Source: Woeseiaceae bacterium (lineage in GTDB: Bacteria; Pseudomonadota; Gammaproteobacteria; Steroidobacterales; Woeseiaceae). Taken from it: a stretch of DNA of 8,259 nucleotides. The translations under genes were made by a program, and so were the position numbers. Of the stretch, positions 1 through 6,448 are shown one piece after another. The first letter of the stretch is position 1; every line of letters begins with the position of its first letter. The notes below the pieces were generated by a model. The model saw only the letters and a list, made by a program, of their open reading frames with translations. It ran no database searches and was not told the origin of the DNA. The stretch spans positions 1 through 8,259 of the forward strand of contig JALHUQ010000392.1 of assembly GCA_022866645.1 (NCBI GenBank), in the 5' to 3' direction.

Positions 1-450
1 CGGCAACATGACATAGGGTCCATTCGGGATGCCCCATACCGCCGCCGTTTGTCCAAAATCCTCGTGGTATTCTTCCATGCCGCCGGCTGCTGCGATGTCG
101 ATGATTCCCGCGATCCCGAAAGTACTGTTGAACACGAACCGGCCTATTTCGGATAATCCACGCGCAGGCTTACCTTGCAGGAAGTTATTGAGAGCGGATG
201 CGGGCGACGTGAGGTTTCGAAAGAAATTGGAAACGCCTCTGAGAATCGGCCCGGGAACTACTTTGCGATAGCCTTTCGCAATCGGTTTGGTGGTTACTCT
301 GTCCAGAGCCACGTTGGCGCCATAAATCGGTCGATTGATCGATTCCCAGGGATCCGACTTGACTCGCTGATCGGCAGGGATCGTCGAACAGGCAGGGAGG
401 ACGAACGCAAGAAAGAAGAGAACGACAAGCGAGTGGGTCGCAGCCTTCAA
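1..450 (-). CDS. mlaA: MlaA (VacJ) outer-membrane lipoprotein, 3' end outside window
   Basis: MlaA is the outer-membrane lipoprotein of the Mla pathway, which removes misplaced phospholipids from the outer leaflet and passes them to periplasmic MlaC. The first 150 residues are present. They begin with a lipoprotein signal (hydrophobic residues 8-18, lipobox LPAC, Cys21), then DPWES-DRPIYGAN (33-46), SNFFRNLTSP (74-83), LNNFLQGK (87-94), a GRFVFNSTFGIAGIID stretch (103-118) and DFGQTAAVWGIPNGPY (131-146), all hallmarks of the MlaA family. The start is TTG at 450: it is the only usual start codon between an in-frame upstream stop and the signal peptide. It lies 2 bases after the bepA stop with no strong ribosome site, so translation may be coupled to bepA. 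Proline at -2 of the lipobox is unusual. The family call is firm; the start is less so. Confidence 0.9.
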   Translation of the reverse strand, partial: MKAATHSLVVLFFLAFVLPACSTIPADQRVKSDPWESINRPIYGANVALDRVTTKPIAKGYRKVVPGPILRGVSNFFRNLTSPASALNNFLQGKPARGLSEIGRFVFNSTFGIAGIIDIAAAGGMEEYHEDFGQTAAVWGIPNGPYVMLP

Positions 451-452
451 GA

Positions 453-1973
453 CTATGACCCGTTGCGCGCGGACTTGCTCGATGGCCGCGCGCGCTGCAT
501 GTTGCGCAGTTGCTCCTCAGTCATGAACTCCCGAATAAAATCGATGCGAGCCTCGAAACGAATGCGCTGAATTTCCTGCAATTCCGGTAACTGTAATGCC
601 TGCTGCAAATAGCTTATGCCACCGTTCAGGTCGCCCATCATGAATCGATACTCCGACAGGTAATACAGTGATTCCGCATGTTCATCCGCCTCGCTCGCCG
701 CACGAGCAATTAAGCGTACCTGATCTGGCGTCGGCTGCACCTGGTTTAACAAGTCAAGCAAGATGGTATGCGCCTTTTTGGCCTGCTTTAGGTCAAGCAA
801 TCGCTCGGCATAAGCGATGACCAACGGGACATTTCGAGGGAACAGTTTGATGGCATTTTCGTAGGTCTTGAGGCCTTCATCCTGCCGCCCCAGCTTCACT
901 TGCGTATCGCCCAACGCGATATGGTACGCGATTACTTTGGGGTTTCGATCCATCAAGCTCTCTACGATGTCCAAAGCCTTCCCGTAACTGCCATCCCTCA
1001 TATAGGCGAGCATTCTGCCGTAACGCTCAATCTCGTTCTGATTTTGGTAGGCCCGATTTTCAAAATAGGCGACGGCTTCCTTCGCTGTATCGAATCGGTC
1101 GACGATGACTCGAACTTTGGCAATGCCGTAGCTGATTGAATCCTCGGTGCGAACCGGATCGTAGTTTCTGGCACGATCCCGGGCTTCCGCGATGCGAGAG
1201 GATGTAACAGGGTGGGTCATCAGGAATTCGGGAGCGCGCTCATCGGGCGCGCGAGTATTTTGACGAGACATCACGTCGAAGAAAGACGCCATTCCATAAG
1301 GATCGAACCCTGCATCCGCCAGTGCGGAGATACCTACCCGGTCAGCCTCGTGCTCATTTGACCGCGTGAAATTGATCTGCTGTTGCGCTGCGGTACCCTG
1401 TGCAACAGCCATGCCTGCCTGCATTACGTCCGTATCGCCGCCGACTGCGCCCGCGATCATTGCACCCAGCATAATTGCAGTCGAAAGCAGACTCTGACGC
1501 GAACTGGCGTGAATCGCTCTGGCAATGTGGCGTTGCGTCACGTGGGCAATTTCGTGGGCCAATACGCCCGCAAGCTCGTCTTCGCTGCGCGTCGCCTCGA
1601 GGAGTCCTGTGTGCACTCCGATAAATCCGCCCGGCAGGGCGAAGGCATTGATTCGGTGATCCTCGATAACAAAAAAAGTGAAATCGTGGTCGCCATCATT
1701 CGTTTGTGCTGCGATCCTGTTTCCAACCTCGTTGATGTACTCGGTAACGAGTGGGTCTTCGACCACCTTGCCGCTGTTTTGGATATCGCGCATGATCGCG
1801 CGCCCGAACTGTGCCTCGTCATTGGAGGAAAGTATGGCGTCCGCGGGACTGCCCATGTCCGGTAAATTGATCTCGTCCGCGCCGGCACCAGTGACGAAAA
1901 CGATGGCGGCGACTATGACCAGTAGTGCATGTCTGTTGAGGCGATTACGCATAGGTGATTCGACTAGGCTCAT
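453..1973 (-). CDS. bepA: BepA/YfgC-type periplasmic M48 metalloprotease with TPR domain
   Basis: This is a 506-residue protein, close to the E. coli BepA length. BepA is a periplasmic zinc protease and chaperone that assists or degrades outer-membrane proteins such as LptD at the BAM complex. An N-terminal hydrophobic segment (about 15-30) looks like a Sec signal peptide. The M48 domain carries HEIAH (140-144, zinc ligands and catalytic Glu141), a downstream HEADRVG (208-214, third zinc ligand probably Glu209) and an HPVTSSRI motif (254-261) whose His matches the regulatory fourth-ligand histidine described for BepA. From about residue 285 onward the helical repeats are TPR-like (for example 330-375 and 380-410). 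ATG at 1952 would give a shorter and more typical signal peptide (MRNRLNRHALL...), so the start is uncertain by 7 codons. It lies 15 bases after bcp and 2 bases before mlaA, so it is probably part of the same operon. Confidence 0.93.
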   Translation of the reverse strand: MSLVESPMRNRLNRHALLVIVAAIVFVTGAGADEINLPDMGSPADAILSSNDEAQFGRAIMRDIQNSGKVVEDPLVTEYINEVGNRIAAQTNDGDHDFTFFVIEDHRINAFALPGGFIGVHTGLLEATRSEDELAGVLAHEIAHVTQRHIARAIHASSRQSLLSTAIMLGAMIAGAVGGDTDVMQAGMAVAQGTAAQQQINFTRSNEHEADRVGISALADAGFDPYGMASFFDVMSRQNTRAPDERAPEFLMTHPVTSSRIAEARDRARNYDPVRTEDSISYGIAKVRVIVDRFDTAKEAVAYFENRAYQNQNEIERYGRMLAYMRDGSYGKALDIVESLMDRNPKVIAYHIALGDTQVKLGRQDEGLKTYENAIKLFPRNVPLVIAYAERLLDLKQAKKAHTILLDLLNQVQPTPDQVRLIARAASEADEHAESLYYLSEYRFMMGDLNGGISYLQQALQLPELQEIQRIRFEARIDFIREFMTEEQLRNMQRARPSSKSARNGS

Positions 1974-1988
1974 CCGGTGGCGTTCCCG

Positions 1989-2459
1989 TTAATTCAATGC
2001 CTTGACGGCCTGCAGTACTTCTGCGGCATGACCCTTGACCTTCACGTTGCGCCACTCGTTACGCAATTTACCACTGGCATCGATCAGAAAAGTGCTACGC
2101 ACGATGCCCATGAACTTCTTGCCGTACAGCGTCTTTTCATGAATAACATCGAAGTGCCGGCAAAGCGACTCGTCCGCATCCGAAATCAAGTCGAAGGGAA
2201 GCTGCTGTTTTTCAAGGAATTTTTCATGTGAGGCCAAGCTATCCCTGGAAACGCCCAGCAGCAGCGTCTTCTGCCGACGGAAATTGGCGTGCAGATCGCG
2301 AAAGTCCTGCCCCTCGAGCGTACAGCCCGGCGTGCTGTCCTTCGGGTAGAAGTAGATAACGACGTTCTGACCGCGCAAGGCTTTCAGTTCGATGGTCTTA
2401 TTTCGGGTGGCATCGGCTTTGAAGTTGGCGACGACACGATTTAGCAGGGGTGCACTCAC
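1989..2459 (-). CDS. bcp: Bcp/PrxQ-family thioredoxin-dependent peroxiredoxin
   Basis: This 156-residue cytoplasmic peroxiredoxin of the Bcp/PrxQ (AhpC-TSA) family reduces hydrogen peroxide and organic hydroperoxides with a reactive cysteine. The active site STPGCT (42-47) has peroxidatic Cys46, with Thr43 and Pro44 before it, and Arg121 in GIVRSTFLID is the usual catalytic arginine region. The resolving cysteine found five residues later in E. coli Bcp is absent (Gln51 here). The only other cysteine is Cys100 (SLCRHF), at the place of E. coli Cys99. It may therefore act as a 1-Cys enzyme or use an intermolecular partner (inference). The start is GTG at 2459 with only a weak ribosome site. 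It sits 17 bases after gcvR and 15 before bepA, matching the common gammaproteobacterial gcvR-bcp order. Confidence 0.92.
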   Translation of the reverse strand: MSAPLLNRVVANFKADATRNKTIELKALRGQNVVIYFYPKDSTPGCTLEGQDFRDLHANFRRQKTLLLGVSRDSLASHEKFLEKQQLPFDLISDADESLCRHFDVIHEKTLYGKKFMGIVRSTFLIDASGKLRNEWRNVKVKGHAAEVLQAVKALN

Positions 2460-2476
2460 GGCGGGGTCCGGTCTTC

Positions 2477-3007
2477 TCAGGCTTTCACTGGTTCTAAGAT
2501 GGCGTCGAGGTTCAAACGGTCGCAGACTTCAAGAAATTCTTCACGAAGTTGTGCGATATGTACCGTTGCAGGCACATTGATCGCCATCTGCACGGCAAAC
2601 ATCGGTGAGCCGGTGTGTGCTGCCGCGTAACGGCGGGTCGCCACATCGGCAATTTCAATGTCGCGAGAGGCAAAGAAGTTGGCGAGATTGAAGACGATGC
2701 CCGGTTGATCAAGACTGACGATATCGATGGCGTAGGGCATGCGATCGCCGCAGGGCGGTTTCGCATCAGTCTGGCGTATTGAAATCGCGAGATTCTTCGT
2801 TTCTCCCAGCTTGTTCAGGCGCTTTTCCAGCTTGTTGAGCGTCGCCCAGTTACCGGAAACCAGTAGCAACATCGCGAACTCGGAGCCCAGGGTCGCCATG
2901 CGGCTCTCTTCAATGTTGCCGTCGCAGGTCAGGATTACCTTGCTCAGATCCTGGACCACGCCCGTCCGATCTGTACCAACTGCTGAAATAACAATAAGTT
3001 GTGACAT
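2477..3007 (-). CDS. gcvR: GcvR-like two-ACT-domain regulatory protein
   Basis: This 176-residue protein is built of two ACT domains, at about 3-75 (LIVISAVGTDRTGVVQDLS) and 90-172 (AIDIVSLDQPGIVFNLANFF). It has the GTDRTG and LDQPG turns that form amino-acid binding sites in ACT domains. In E. coli GcvR has no DNA-binding domain and holds back the activator GcvA of the glycine cleavage operon when glycine is low. No gcvA or gcv gene lies in the window, so the target here is inferred from family only. Its position divergent from dapA and next to bcp is the classic gcvR place. The start is ATG at 3007, preceded on its strand by a palindrome containing a weak GAAG ribosome site (3008-3020). It is slightly shorter than E. 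coli GcvR. Confidence 0.88.
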   Translation of the reverse strand: MSQLIVISAVGTDRTGVVQDLSKVILTCDGNIEESRMATLGSEFAMLLLVSGNWATLNKLEKRLNKLGETKNLAISIRQTDAKPPCGDRMPYAIDIVSLDQPGIVFNLANFFASRDIEIADVATRRYAAAHTGSPMFAVQMAINVPATVHIAQLREEFLEVCDRLNLDAILEPVKA

Positions 3008-3020
3008 TTACTTCAAGTAA
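3008..3020. promoter_or_regulatory. 13-base palindrome at the gcvR ribosome site
   Basis: TTACTTCAAGTAA is a perfect palindrome around one central base, with 6-base arms, and it touches the gcvR start codon. It could be an operator or a small hairpin masking the ribosome site. Its role is unknown, and chance occurrence is possible for so short an element. Confidence 0.3.
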
Positions 3021-3053
3021 CCCCTAGTAAGTATGCGTTGCTGGTGAGAGAGC

Positions 3054-3082
3054 TTGCCAGCACCTGACATGAACAGTAACAT
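3054..3082 (+). promoter_or_regulatory. Candidate sigma70 promoter of dapA
   Basis: A -35 box TTGCCA (3054-3059, five of six consensus bases) and a -10 box TAACAT (3077-3082, four of six) are separated by exactly 17 bases. The predicted transcript would begin near 3089, about 23 bases before the dapA GTG. An inverted repeat TGCTGG (3039-3044) / CCAGCA (3057-3062) overlaps the -35 box and could be a repressor site (inference). Confidence 0.5.
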
Positions 3083-3111
3083 CGCCGCCTCATTTGTGGC
3101 GAGGACAAGAT

Positions 3112-4002
3112 GTGTTCAAAGGTAGCCTGGTCGCTCTGATAACGCCGTTTGACGGCAATAATCAGGTCGATTACCCGAGTCTCAAGGGCCTGATTGACTT
3201 TCATGTCGAAGCAGGCAGCAATGGGCTCGTCATAGCAGGTACCACAGGCGAGTCCGCGACTCTGTCGCGCTCAGAACACGTTGATTTGATCGTTCGTGCC
3301 GTGGAGATAGCGGACGGGCGCTTGCCCATTATTGCCGGTACCGGCTCGAACTCGACCGCACAAACCATCGATTTGTCTCGCGCGGTTGACGATAGCGGTA
3401 TCGACGCATTTCTTGTTGTTGTGCCGTACTACAACAAACCGATGCAGGAAGGCATTTATCAGCACTTCACGGCGATCGCAGATGCTGTAGACAAACCGAT
3501 CATGCTCTACAACGTTCCCGGACGCACAGTGGCTGACATGTTGCCTGAGACGGTTGCTCGACTGGCTAGACACGACAATATTTTTGGCGTTAAGGAAGCC
3601 ACCGGCGATATCGGTCGCTTGCGAGCGATTCAGGACCGCGTCGACGATAATTTCATGCTGTACAGTGGTGATGACTTTACGTTGCTGCCGTTTATCGAGG
3701 CGGGTGGTCATGGGGTGGTTACTGTCAGTGGAAATGTTGTTCCGGAACAGGTGGCGAGGCTATGCCGGCTGGCATTCGCTGGCCACTCTGTTGAGGCAAA
3801 AGCGCTGGACGATACATTGCAGGCATTGAACAAGGTTTTGTTTATTGAATCCAGCCCAATACCGGTAAAATGGGCCGTCAGTCAATTGGGGCTTATGGGC
3901 ACCAATATTCGCCTGCCATTGACGCCGTTTCCATCGCAATATCATGAACAAATGCGAGCAGCCATGCGTCTGGCAGGCGTTGCTTTGGAGGAAAATGCAT
4001 GA
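3112..4002 (+). CDS. dapA: 4-hydroxy-tetrahydrodipicolinate synthase
   Basis: DapA condenses pyruvate with aspartate semialdehyde, the first step committed to diaminopimelate and lysine, and so feeds peptidoglycan synthesis in the cytoplasm. From GTG 3112 the protein has 296 residues (about 292 in E. coli), and its key residues fall at the E. coli numbers: GTTGES with Thr44 and Thr45, Tyr107, Tyr133 and Arg138 in YNVPGRT, and Schiff-base Lys161 in GVKEATG. GTG 3112 was chosen because MFKGSLVALITPF matches the family start and GAGGA lies about 7 bases upstream. An in-frame TTG at 3094 would add six unconserved residues. It is divergent from gcvR, and its stop overlaps the ATG of the next gene by 4 bases, implying translational coupling. 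Confidence 0.97.
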   Translation: MFKGSLVALITPFDGNNQVDYPSLKGLIDFHVEAGSNGLVIAGTTGESATLSRSEHVDLIVRAVEIADGRLPIIAGTGSNSTAQTIDLSRAVDDSGIDAFLVVVPYYNKPMQEGIYQHFTAIADAVDKPIMLYNVPGRTVADMLPETVARLARHDNIFGVKEATGDIGRLRAIQDRVDDNFMLYSGDDFTLLPFIEAGGHGVVTVSGNVVPEQVARLCRLAFAGHSVEAKALDDTLQALNKVLFIESSPIPVKWAVSQLGLMGTNIRLPLTPFPSQYHEQMRAAMRLAGVALEENA

Positions 4003-4265
4003 CCCCAATGAGGGTGGTATTCGGACTATTGAGCTTGATGTCGCTGAGCGGAATCGCCGCTTGTGGCAAAGACGAAATTCGCACGACTTGCGATGAGCCG
4101 CAGCCGTACCAATCGGTGGTTGCGGGTAAACGTATTGTCGTTCCGGATGATCTTGAACCGCTGGACGAGCTGAAGGAAATGCCAATTCCCAAAGCCGAGA
4201 CGCCGCCGCGCCCCGAGGGAGCGAGGTGCGTTGAGTATCCGCCGTCCGCTGGTCCAGGTAGCTAG
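3999..4265 (+). CDS. Small lipoprotein after dapA, possible miniature BamC-like protein
   Basis: This 88-residue protein starts at ATG 3999 with a strong GGAGG site at 3987-3991 and overlaps the dapA stop, so a real gene is likely. Residues 5-21 are hydrophobic and end in a lipobox IAAC, making Cys22 the probable lipidated residue. The mature part is only about 67 residues, acidic and proline-rich, with no further predicted membrane segment. It contains YQSVVAGKRIVVPDDLEP (37-54), which recalls the extended N-terminal segment of BamC (a VPxDL-type motif after the lipid anchor) that binds BamD. The bamC (nlpB) gene normally follows dapA, so location and motif agree. However, the two globular helix-grip domains of BamC are missing and the motif is short. 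The BamC link is inference; an unrelated small lipoprotein is possible. Confidence 0.75.
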   Translation: MTPMRVVFGLLSLMSLSGIAACGKDEIRTTCDEPQPYQSVVAGKRIVVPDDLEPLDELKEMPIPKAETPPRPEGARCVEYPPSAGPGS

Positions 4266-4271
4266 CACCTG

Positions 4272-4338
4272 CAATCAGACTGGCAGGGACATGATCGGGT
4301 AGACAAAGCAAAATTCGGAGAGGTGGCTGAGCGGCTTA
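4272..4338 (+). repeat. Direct repeat, copy 1: tRNA leader plus 22 tRNA bases
   Basis: This 67-base segment recurs 159 bases downstream (4431-4497) with one difference, C at 4280 against T at 4439. It holds about 45 bases of 5' leader followed by the first 22 bases of tRNA-Ser. Identity stops after GGCTTA, where copy 1 runs into an unrelated hairpin sequence. Confidence 0.95.
4317..4338 (+). pseudogene. 5' fragment of a tRNA-Ser gene
   Basis: The 22 bases from GGAGAGG through the D arm are identical to the start of the intact tRNA-Ser at 4476. The rest (anticodon arm, variable arm, T arm, acceptor 3' strand) is missing and replaced by a hairpin from 4339. No functional tRNA can be folded from here. 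It is a remnant of a tandem duplication or an insertion-broken copy. Confidence 0.85.
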
Positions 4339-4395
4339 CAAATTCGCTGCATGCGAATTTGGACGCTTGAGCACAGCGAAAGCGCCCGAAGGGCG
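4339..4395 (+). repeat. Cluster of short hairpins fused to the tRNA fragment
   Basis: Directly after the tRNA fragment lies a perfect 9-base stem, CAAATTCGC (4339-4347) / GCGAATTTG (4353-4361), with loop TGCAT. It is followed by CGCTT (4364-4368) / AAGCG (4380-4384) and by CGCCC (4383-4387) / GGGCG (4391-4395) with loop GAA. The last two overlap and are alternatives. The remaining sequence to 4430 is GC-rich without a clear gene. It resembles an intergenic palindromic repeat; whether it is repeated elsewhere in the genome cannot be seen here. Confidence 0.6.
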
Positions 4396-4430
4396 AGGTG
4401 CGGAGGACCGAGTCAACGCGCTCGCGCCTT

Positions 4431-4475
4431 CAATCAGATTGGCAGGGACATGATCGGGTAGACAAAGCAAAATTC

Positions 4476-4497
<22 letters not shown>
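4431..4497 (+). repeat. Direct repeat, copy 2: leader and start of intact tRNA-Ser
   Basis: This is the second copy of the 67-base repeat (first at 4272-4338, one mismatch). Here it continues into a complete tRNA gene. Confidence 0.95.
4439..4466 (+). promoter_or_regulatory. Weak candidate promoter of tRNA-Ser
   Basis: TTGGCA (4439-4444, five of six -35 consensus bases) lies 16 bases before GACAAA (4461-4466, a poor -10 box), which would place the transcript start just before the mature tRNA at 4476. The single mismatch between the two leader copies changes this -35 to CTGGCA in copy 1. Confidence 0.3.
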
Positions 4498-4566
<69 letters not shown>

Positions 4567-4575
4567 GAAATTAAG

Positions 4576-4601
4576 AATGGGGCCCTTGCGGCCCCATTTT
4601 T
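4576..4601 (+). terminator. Rho-independent terminator of tRNA-Ser
   Basis: The stem ATGGGGCC (4577-4584) / GGCCCCAT (4590-4597), loop CTTGC, is followed by a run of five T (4597-4601). It begins 10 bases after the tRNA CCA, so it ends a single-gene tRNA transcript. Confidence 0.9.
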
Positions 4602-4611
4602 GATTTCTCGC

Positions 4612-4715
4612 CGAGTGTGGTTGAGGATAAGAACCCTGTTCGATCGACGCAGCCGCGCAGCGGCATGTCGGCAGGGAGCTCGCGTAGCGAGCGAGCTGAA
4701 TCCCGCCCTCTCCGC
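4612..4715 (+). pseudogene. Degenerate 3' tRNA-Ser copy split by hairpins
   Basis: The last part, GAATCCCGCCCTCTCCGC (4698-4715), is identical to 18 bases of the T arm and acceptor 3' strand of the intact tRNA (4547-4564), 151 bases away. Upstream, CGAGTGT (4612-4618) and GTTCGA (4638-4643) match the end of the anticodon stem and the T loop with nearly the same spacing (19 against 20 bases). A GGTT/AACC pair (4619-4622/4632-4635) sits where a variable arm would be. If this alignment is right, the T loop is interrupted after GTTCGA by about 54 bases carrying two perfect hairpins: GCCGC-GCA-GCGGC (4652-4664) and GCTCGC-GTA-GCGAGC (4678-4692). The 18-base match is certain; the upstream match is short and tentative. 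An attachment-site duplication is an alternative. Confidence 0.6.
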
Positions 4716-4762
4716 AAGACAGTCAGGCATTCGTTGAGTCTCCGTGGCCAGTTTCGGTCTGG

Positions 4763-4780
4763 TCGGCCCTGCAGGGCCGA
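4763..4780. repeat. Perfect 18-base palindrome
   Basis: TCGGCCCTGCAGGGCCGA is fully self-complementary. It lies 65 bases beyond the mscS stop and could form a hairpin ending that transcript, but no T-run follows on either strand. A second hairpin, CTTCG-TGGAC-CGAAG (4803-4817), lies between it and mscS. Otherwise 4716-4844 holds nothing I recognise. Confidence 0.5.
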
Positions 4781-4844
4781 AGGAAGGTCAGGAAATCGCT
4801 GACTTCGTGGACCGAAGAAAAGGGGCAGCTCAAGTGGTAGCCGT

Positions 4845-6233
4845 TCACTCCACCGGTCTGGCGCTGTCCAGCAAATCAGTGTCACCGCTTTGGGATCGTT
4901 CGTCATTGACCATCTCCTCAATATGCGTATCAGGACTCACGTCCAGAACTGCGTCATCGGGGGCAACGTTGGCCGCCTTCTTTTTCTTTTTATCCGGCAC
5001 GATCCGCGTCGCCTCAGCGCCGGGATCGATCTGTGGATTCGCAAGCGGTTCGCCACGGTCCTCGAGTCTCACCCGGTATAGTGGCTCGGGAATCGTAAAG
5101 CCTCCCTGCTCAAGCGCGTCCTTCGCCACCTTTATCGCCAAGCTGCGCATCTTCCAGAAATCGCTTTTCGTCTGGTCCATCCAGGCCATGAAGGTAATCA
5201 CGATATTAGAGTCACCAACGGTCTTGATGATGGCGTTAGGTCCGGGATCGTCGACCACGTATTCAAGTGCCCGGATCGAATCGATTCCGGTCGTCATTGC
5301 GGCAATCGGGTCATCAGCGGCATCGACCCCCAGGTCGAATTCGAAGCGACGCTCCGGGTTGCGAGTGTAGTTCAGGATTACGGCCTTATAGACTGTTGAG
5401 TTTGGTATGCGCAGATGATTGCCATCGAGTGTCATCAAAACCGTTGCGCGGGACGTCAGTCGAACCACCTTGCCTTCGTGCTCATTAATCAGAACGTGAT
5501 CGTTTGCTCGGAAAGGCTGGCGAAGGCTCAGCATGATGCTTGAGATGTAGTTCTCCATTGCGTCACGCACGGCCAAGCCGACGGTCAGGCCGAGCACGCC
5601 AGCACCGCCCAGGATAGTCCCCATCAGCGTCGTTGCCCCCAAGAGATTGAGTGCAACCACAAGACCAATTATGACGAATGCGGCCCGCATCGCCTGGGCC
5701 ATAAGTTCAGCGAGGAAGATATTCGGCGCGACTCGATTCCAGAGTGTTTCCCAATTGGCGAGGCGATGACCCGCAAACGCAATGAACACAAAAACCAGAG
5801 ATGAAAGCAACACCAGCGGCCAGGCTCTCATCCAACGCTTCAGGTTTGCGGCAATCTGGTCGAGTACCGGGATCACGTTGCCTTCTACGTCGAGGGTGCG
5901 CTCGATTTCGTCCTCGACGGTCACAATACCTTCCAGGCGGCGCGCCAACTGCAGAGCCCTCTGCGCATGGGCTTCGTTGGATACCCTTCCGGACAAGGTA
6001 ACGACGCCCTGCTGAACGGAGACACCGACATTTGCCAGTGTGTCAACCTGCGCGTAGATATCCTCAATTCGCTTCTGGATTGTTGGGTCCGACAGCTCGC
6101 GTGGGGCGGCTTCTATAACTGCGGTGGGATCGGCAGCCTGTCCTTCGAACTGCTGTTGTGCAAGTGCCCCGCTGATGCTCAATAAGCAAGTCAACAAGGT
6201 GAAAGACAGGTGGAATCGAGGCAATCGCGTCAC
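4845..6233 (-). CDS. BON-domain MscS-family mechanosensitive channel
   Basis: This 462-residue inner-membrane channel probably opens on membrane tension to release solutes during osmotic downshock. Order of parts: Sec signal peptide (1-25, ending ALA); a BON domain (about 50-115, with GVVTLSGRV and VTVEDEI) that should lie in the periplasm; membrane segments at about 138-155 and 181-200; and the pore helix TM3 (about 203-237) rich in Gly and Ala (GTILGGAGVLGLTVGLAVRD). Then comes the MscS beta domain (QPFRANDHVLI, 239-249; LRIPNSTV, 274-281), an alpha/beta C-terminal domain to about 390, and a charged tail with a KKKKK run (415-419). The start is GTG 6233 with AAGGA nine bases before it. E. 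coli MscS (286 residues) lacks the BON domain. Gene monocistronic, promoter at 6269. Confidence 0.9.
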   Translation of the reverse strand: MTRLPRFHLSFTLLTCLLSISGALAQQQFEGQAADPTAVIEAAPRELSDPTIQKRIEDIYAQVDTLANVGVSVQQGVVTLSGRVSNEAHAQRALQLARRLEGIVTVEDEIERTLDVEGNVIPVLDQIAANLKRWMRAWPLVLLSSLVFVFIAFAGHRLANWETLWNRVAPNIFLAELMAQAMRAAFVIIGLVVALNLLGATTLMGTILGGAGVLGLTVGLAVRDAMENYISSIMLSLRQPFRANDHVLINEHEGKVVRLTSRATVLMTLDGNHLRIPNSTVYKAVILNYTRNPERRFEFDLGVDAADDPIAAMTTGIDSIRALEYVVDDPGPNAIIKTVGDSNIVITFMAWMDQTKSDFWKMRSLAIKVAKDALEQGGFTIPEPLYRVRLEDRGEPLANPQIDPGAEATRIVPDKKKKKAANVAPDDAVLDVSPDTHIEEMVNDERSQSGDTDLLDSARPVE

Positions 6234-6268
6234 TTTCGGCGGTCCTTAATGGCGATGGTCGTCCCCGG

Positions 6269-6274
6269 ATTATA
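6269..6274 (-). promoter_or_regulatory. Candidate -10 box of the mscS-type gene
   Basis: On the minus strand this reads TATAAT, a perfect -10 box, placing the transcript start near 6262, about 29 bases before the GTG. No good -35 box is found at 16-18 bases. Instead an inverted repeat CTCAG (6286-6290) / CTGAG (6297-6301) occupies that area, which might mark an activator site (inference). Confidence 0.4.
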
Positions 6275-6448
6275 CCTGCGTCGCTCTCAGTAAAGTCTGA
6301 GTGCCCAAAGAAAGGCCCGCTTTTGCTGAACGTCCCAATACACGAACCTCGCTTGCTGGGTCTCTGGTCCCATGCAGCGTATTTGAAGCAGTTTTAGCGT
6401 GATAAGCTACTTGATCACAAAGCCTGGACTGAGAAAAACGGTGAAGAC

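Noticed and set aside
175..570. Plus-strand ORF of 131 codons
   Set aside because: It is the shadow of mlaA and the bepA end, which are clear on the other strand.
3094..3111. Upstream TTG as the dapA start
   Set aside because: It would add six unconserved residues, while GTG 3112 has a good ribosome site and gives exact agreement with E. coli residue numbers.
4339..4361. Hairpin with a possible loop CTGCATG resembling a tRNA anticodon arm (anticodon GCA)
   Set aside because: The stem runs on to 9 bases and no variable arm, T arm or acceptor 3' strand follows, so it is not a tRNA-Cys or other working tRNA.
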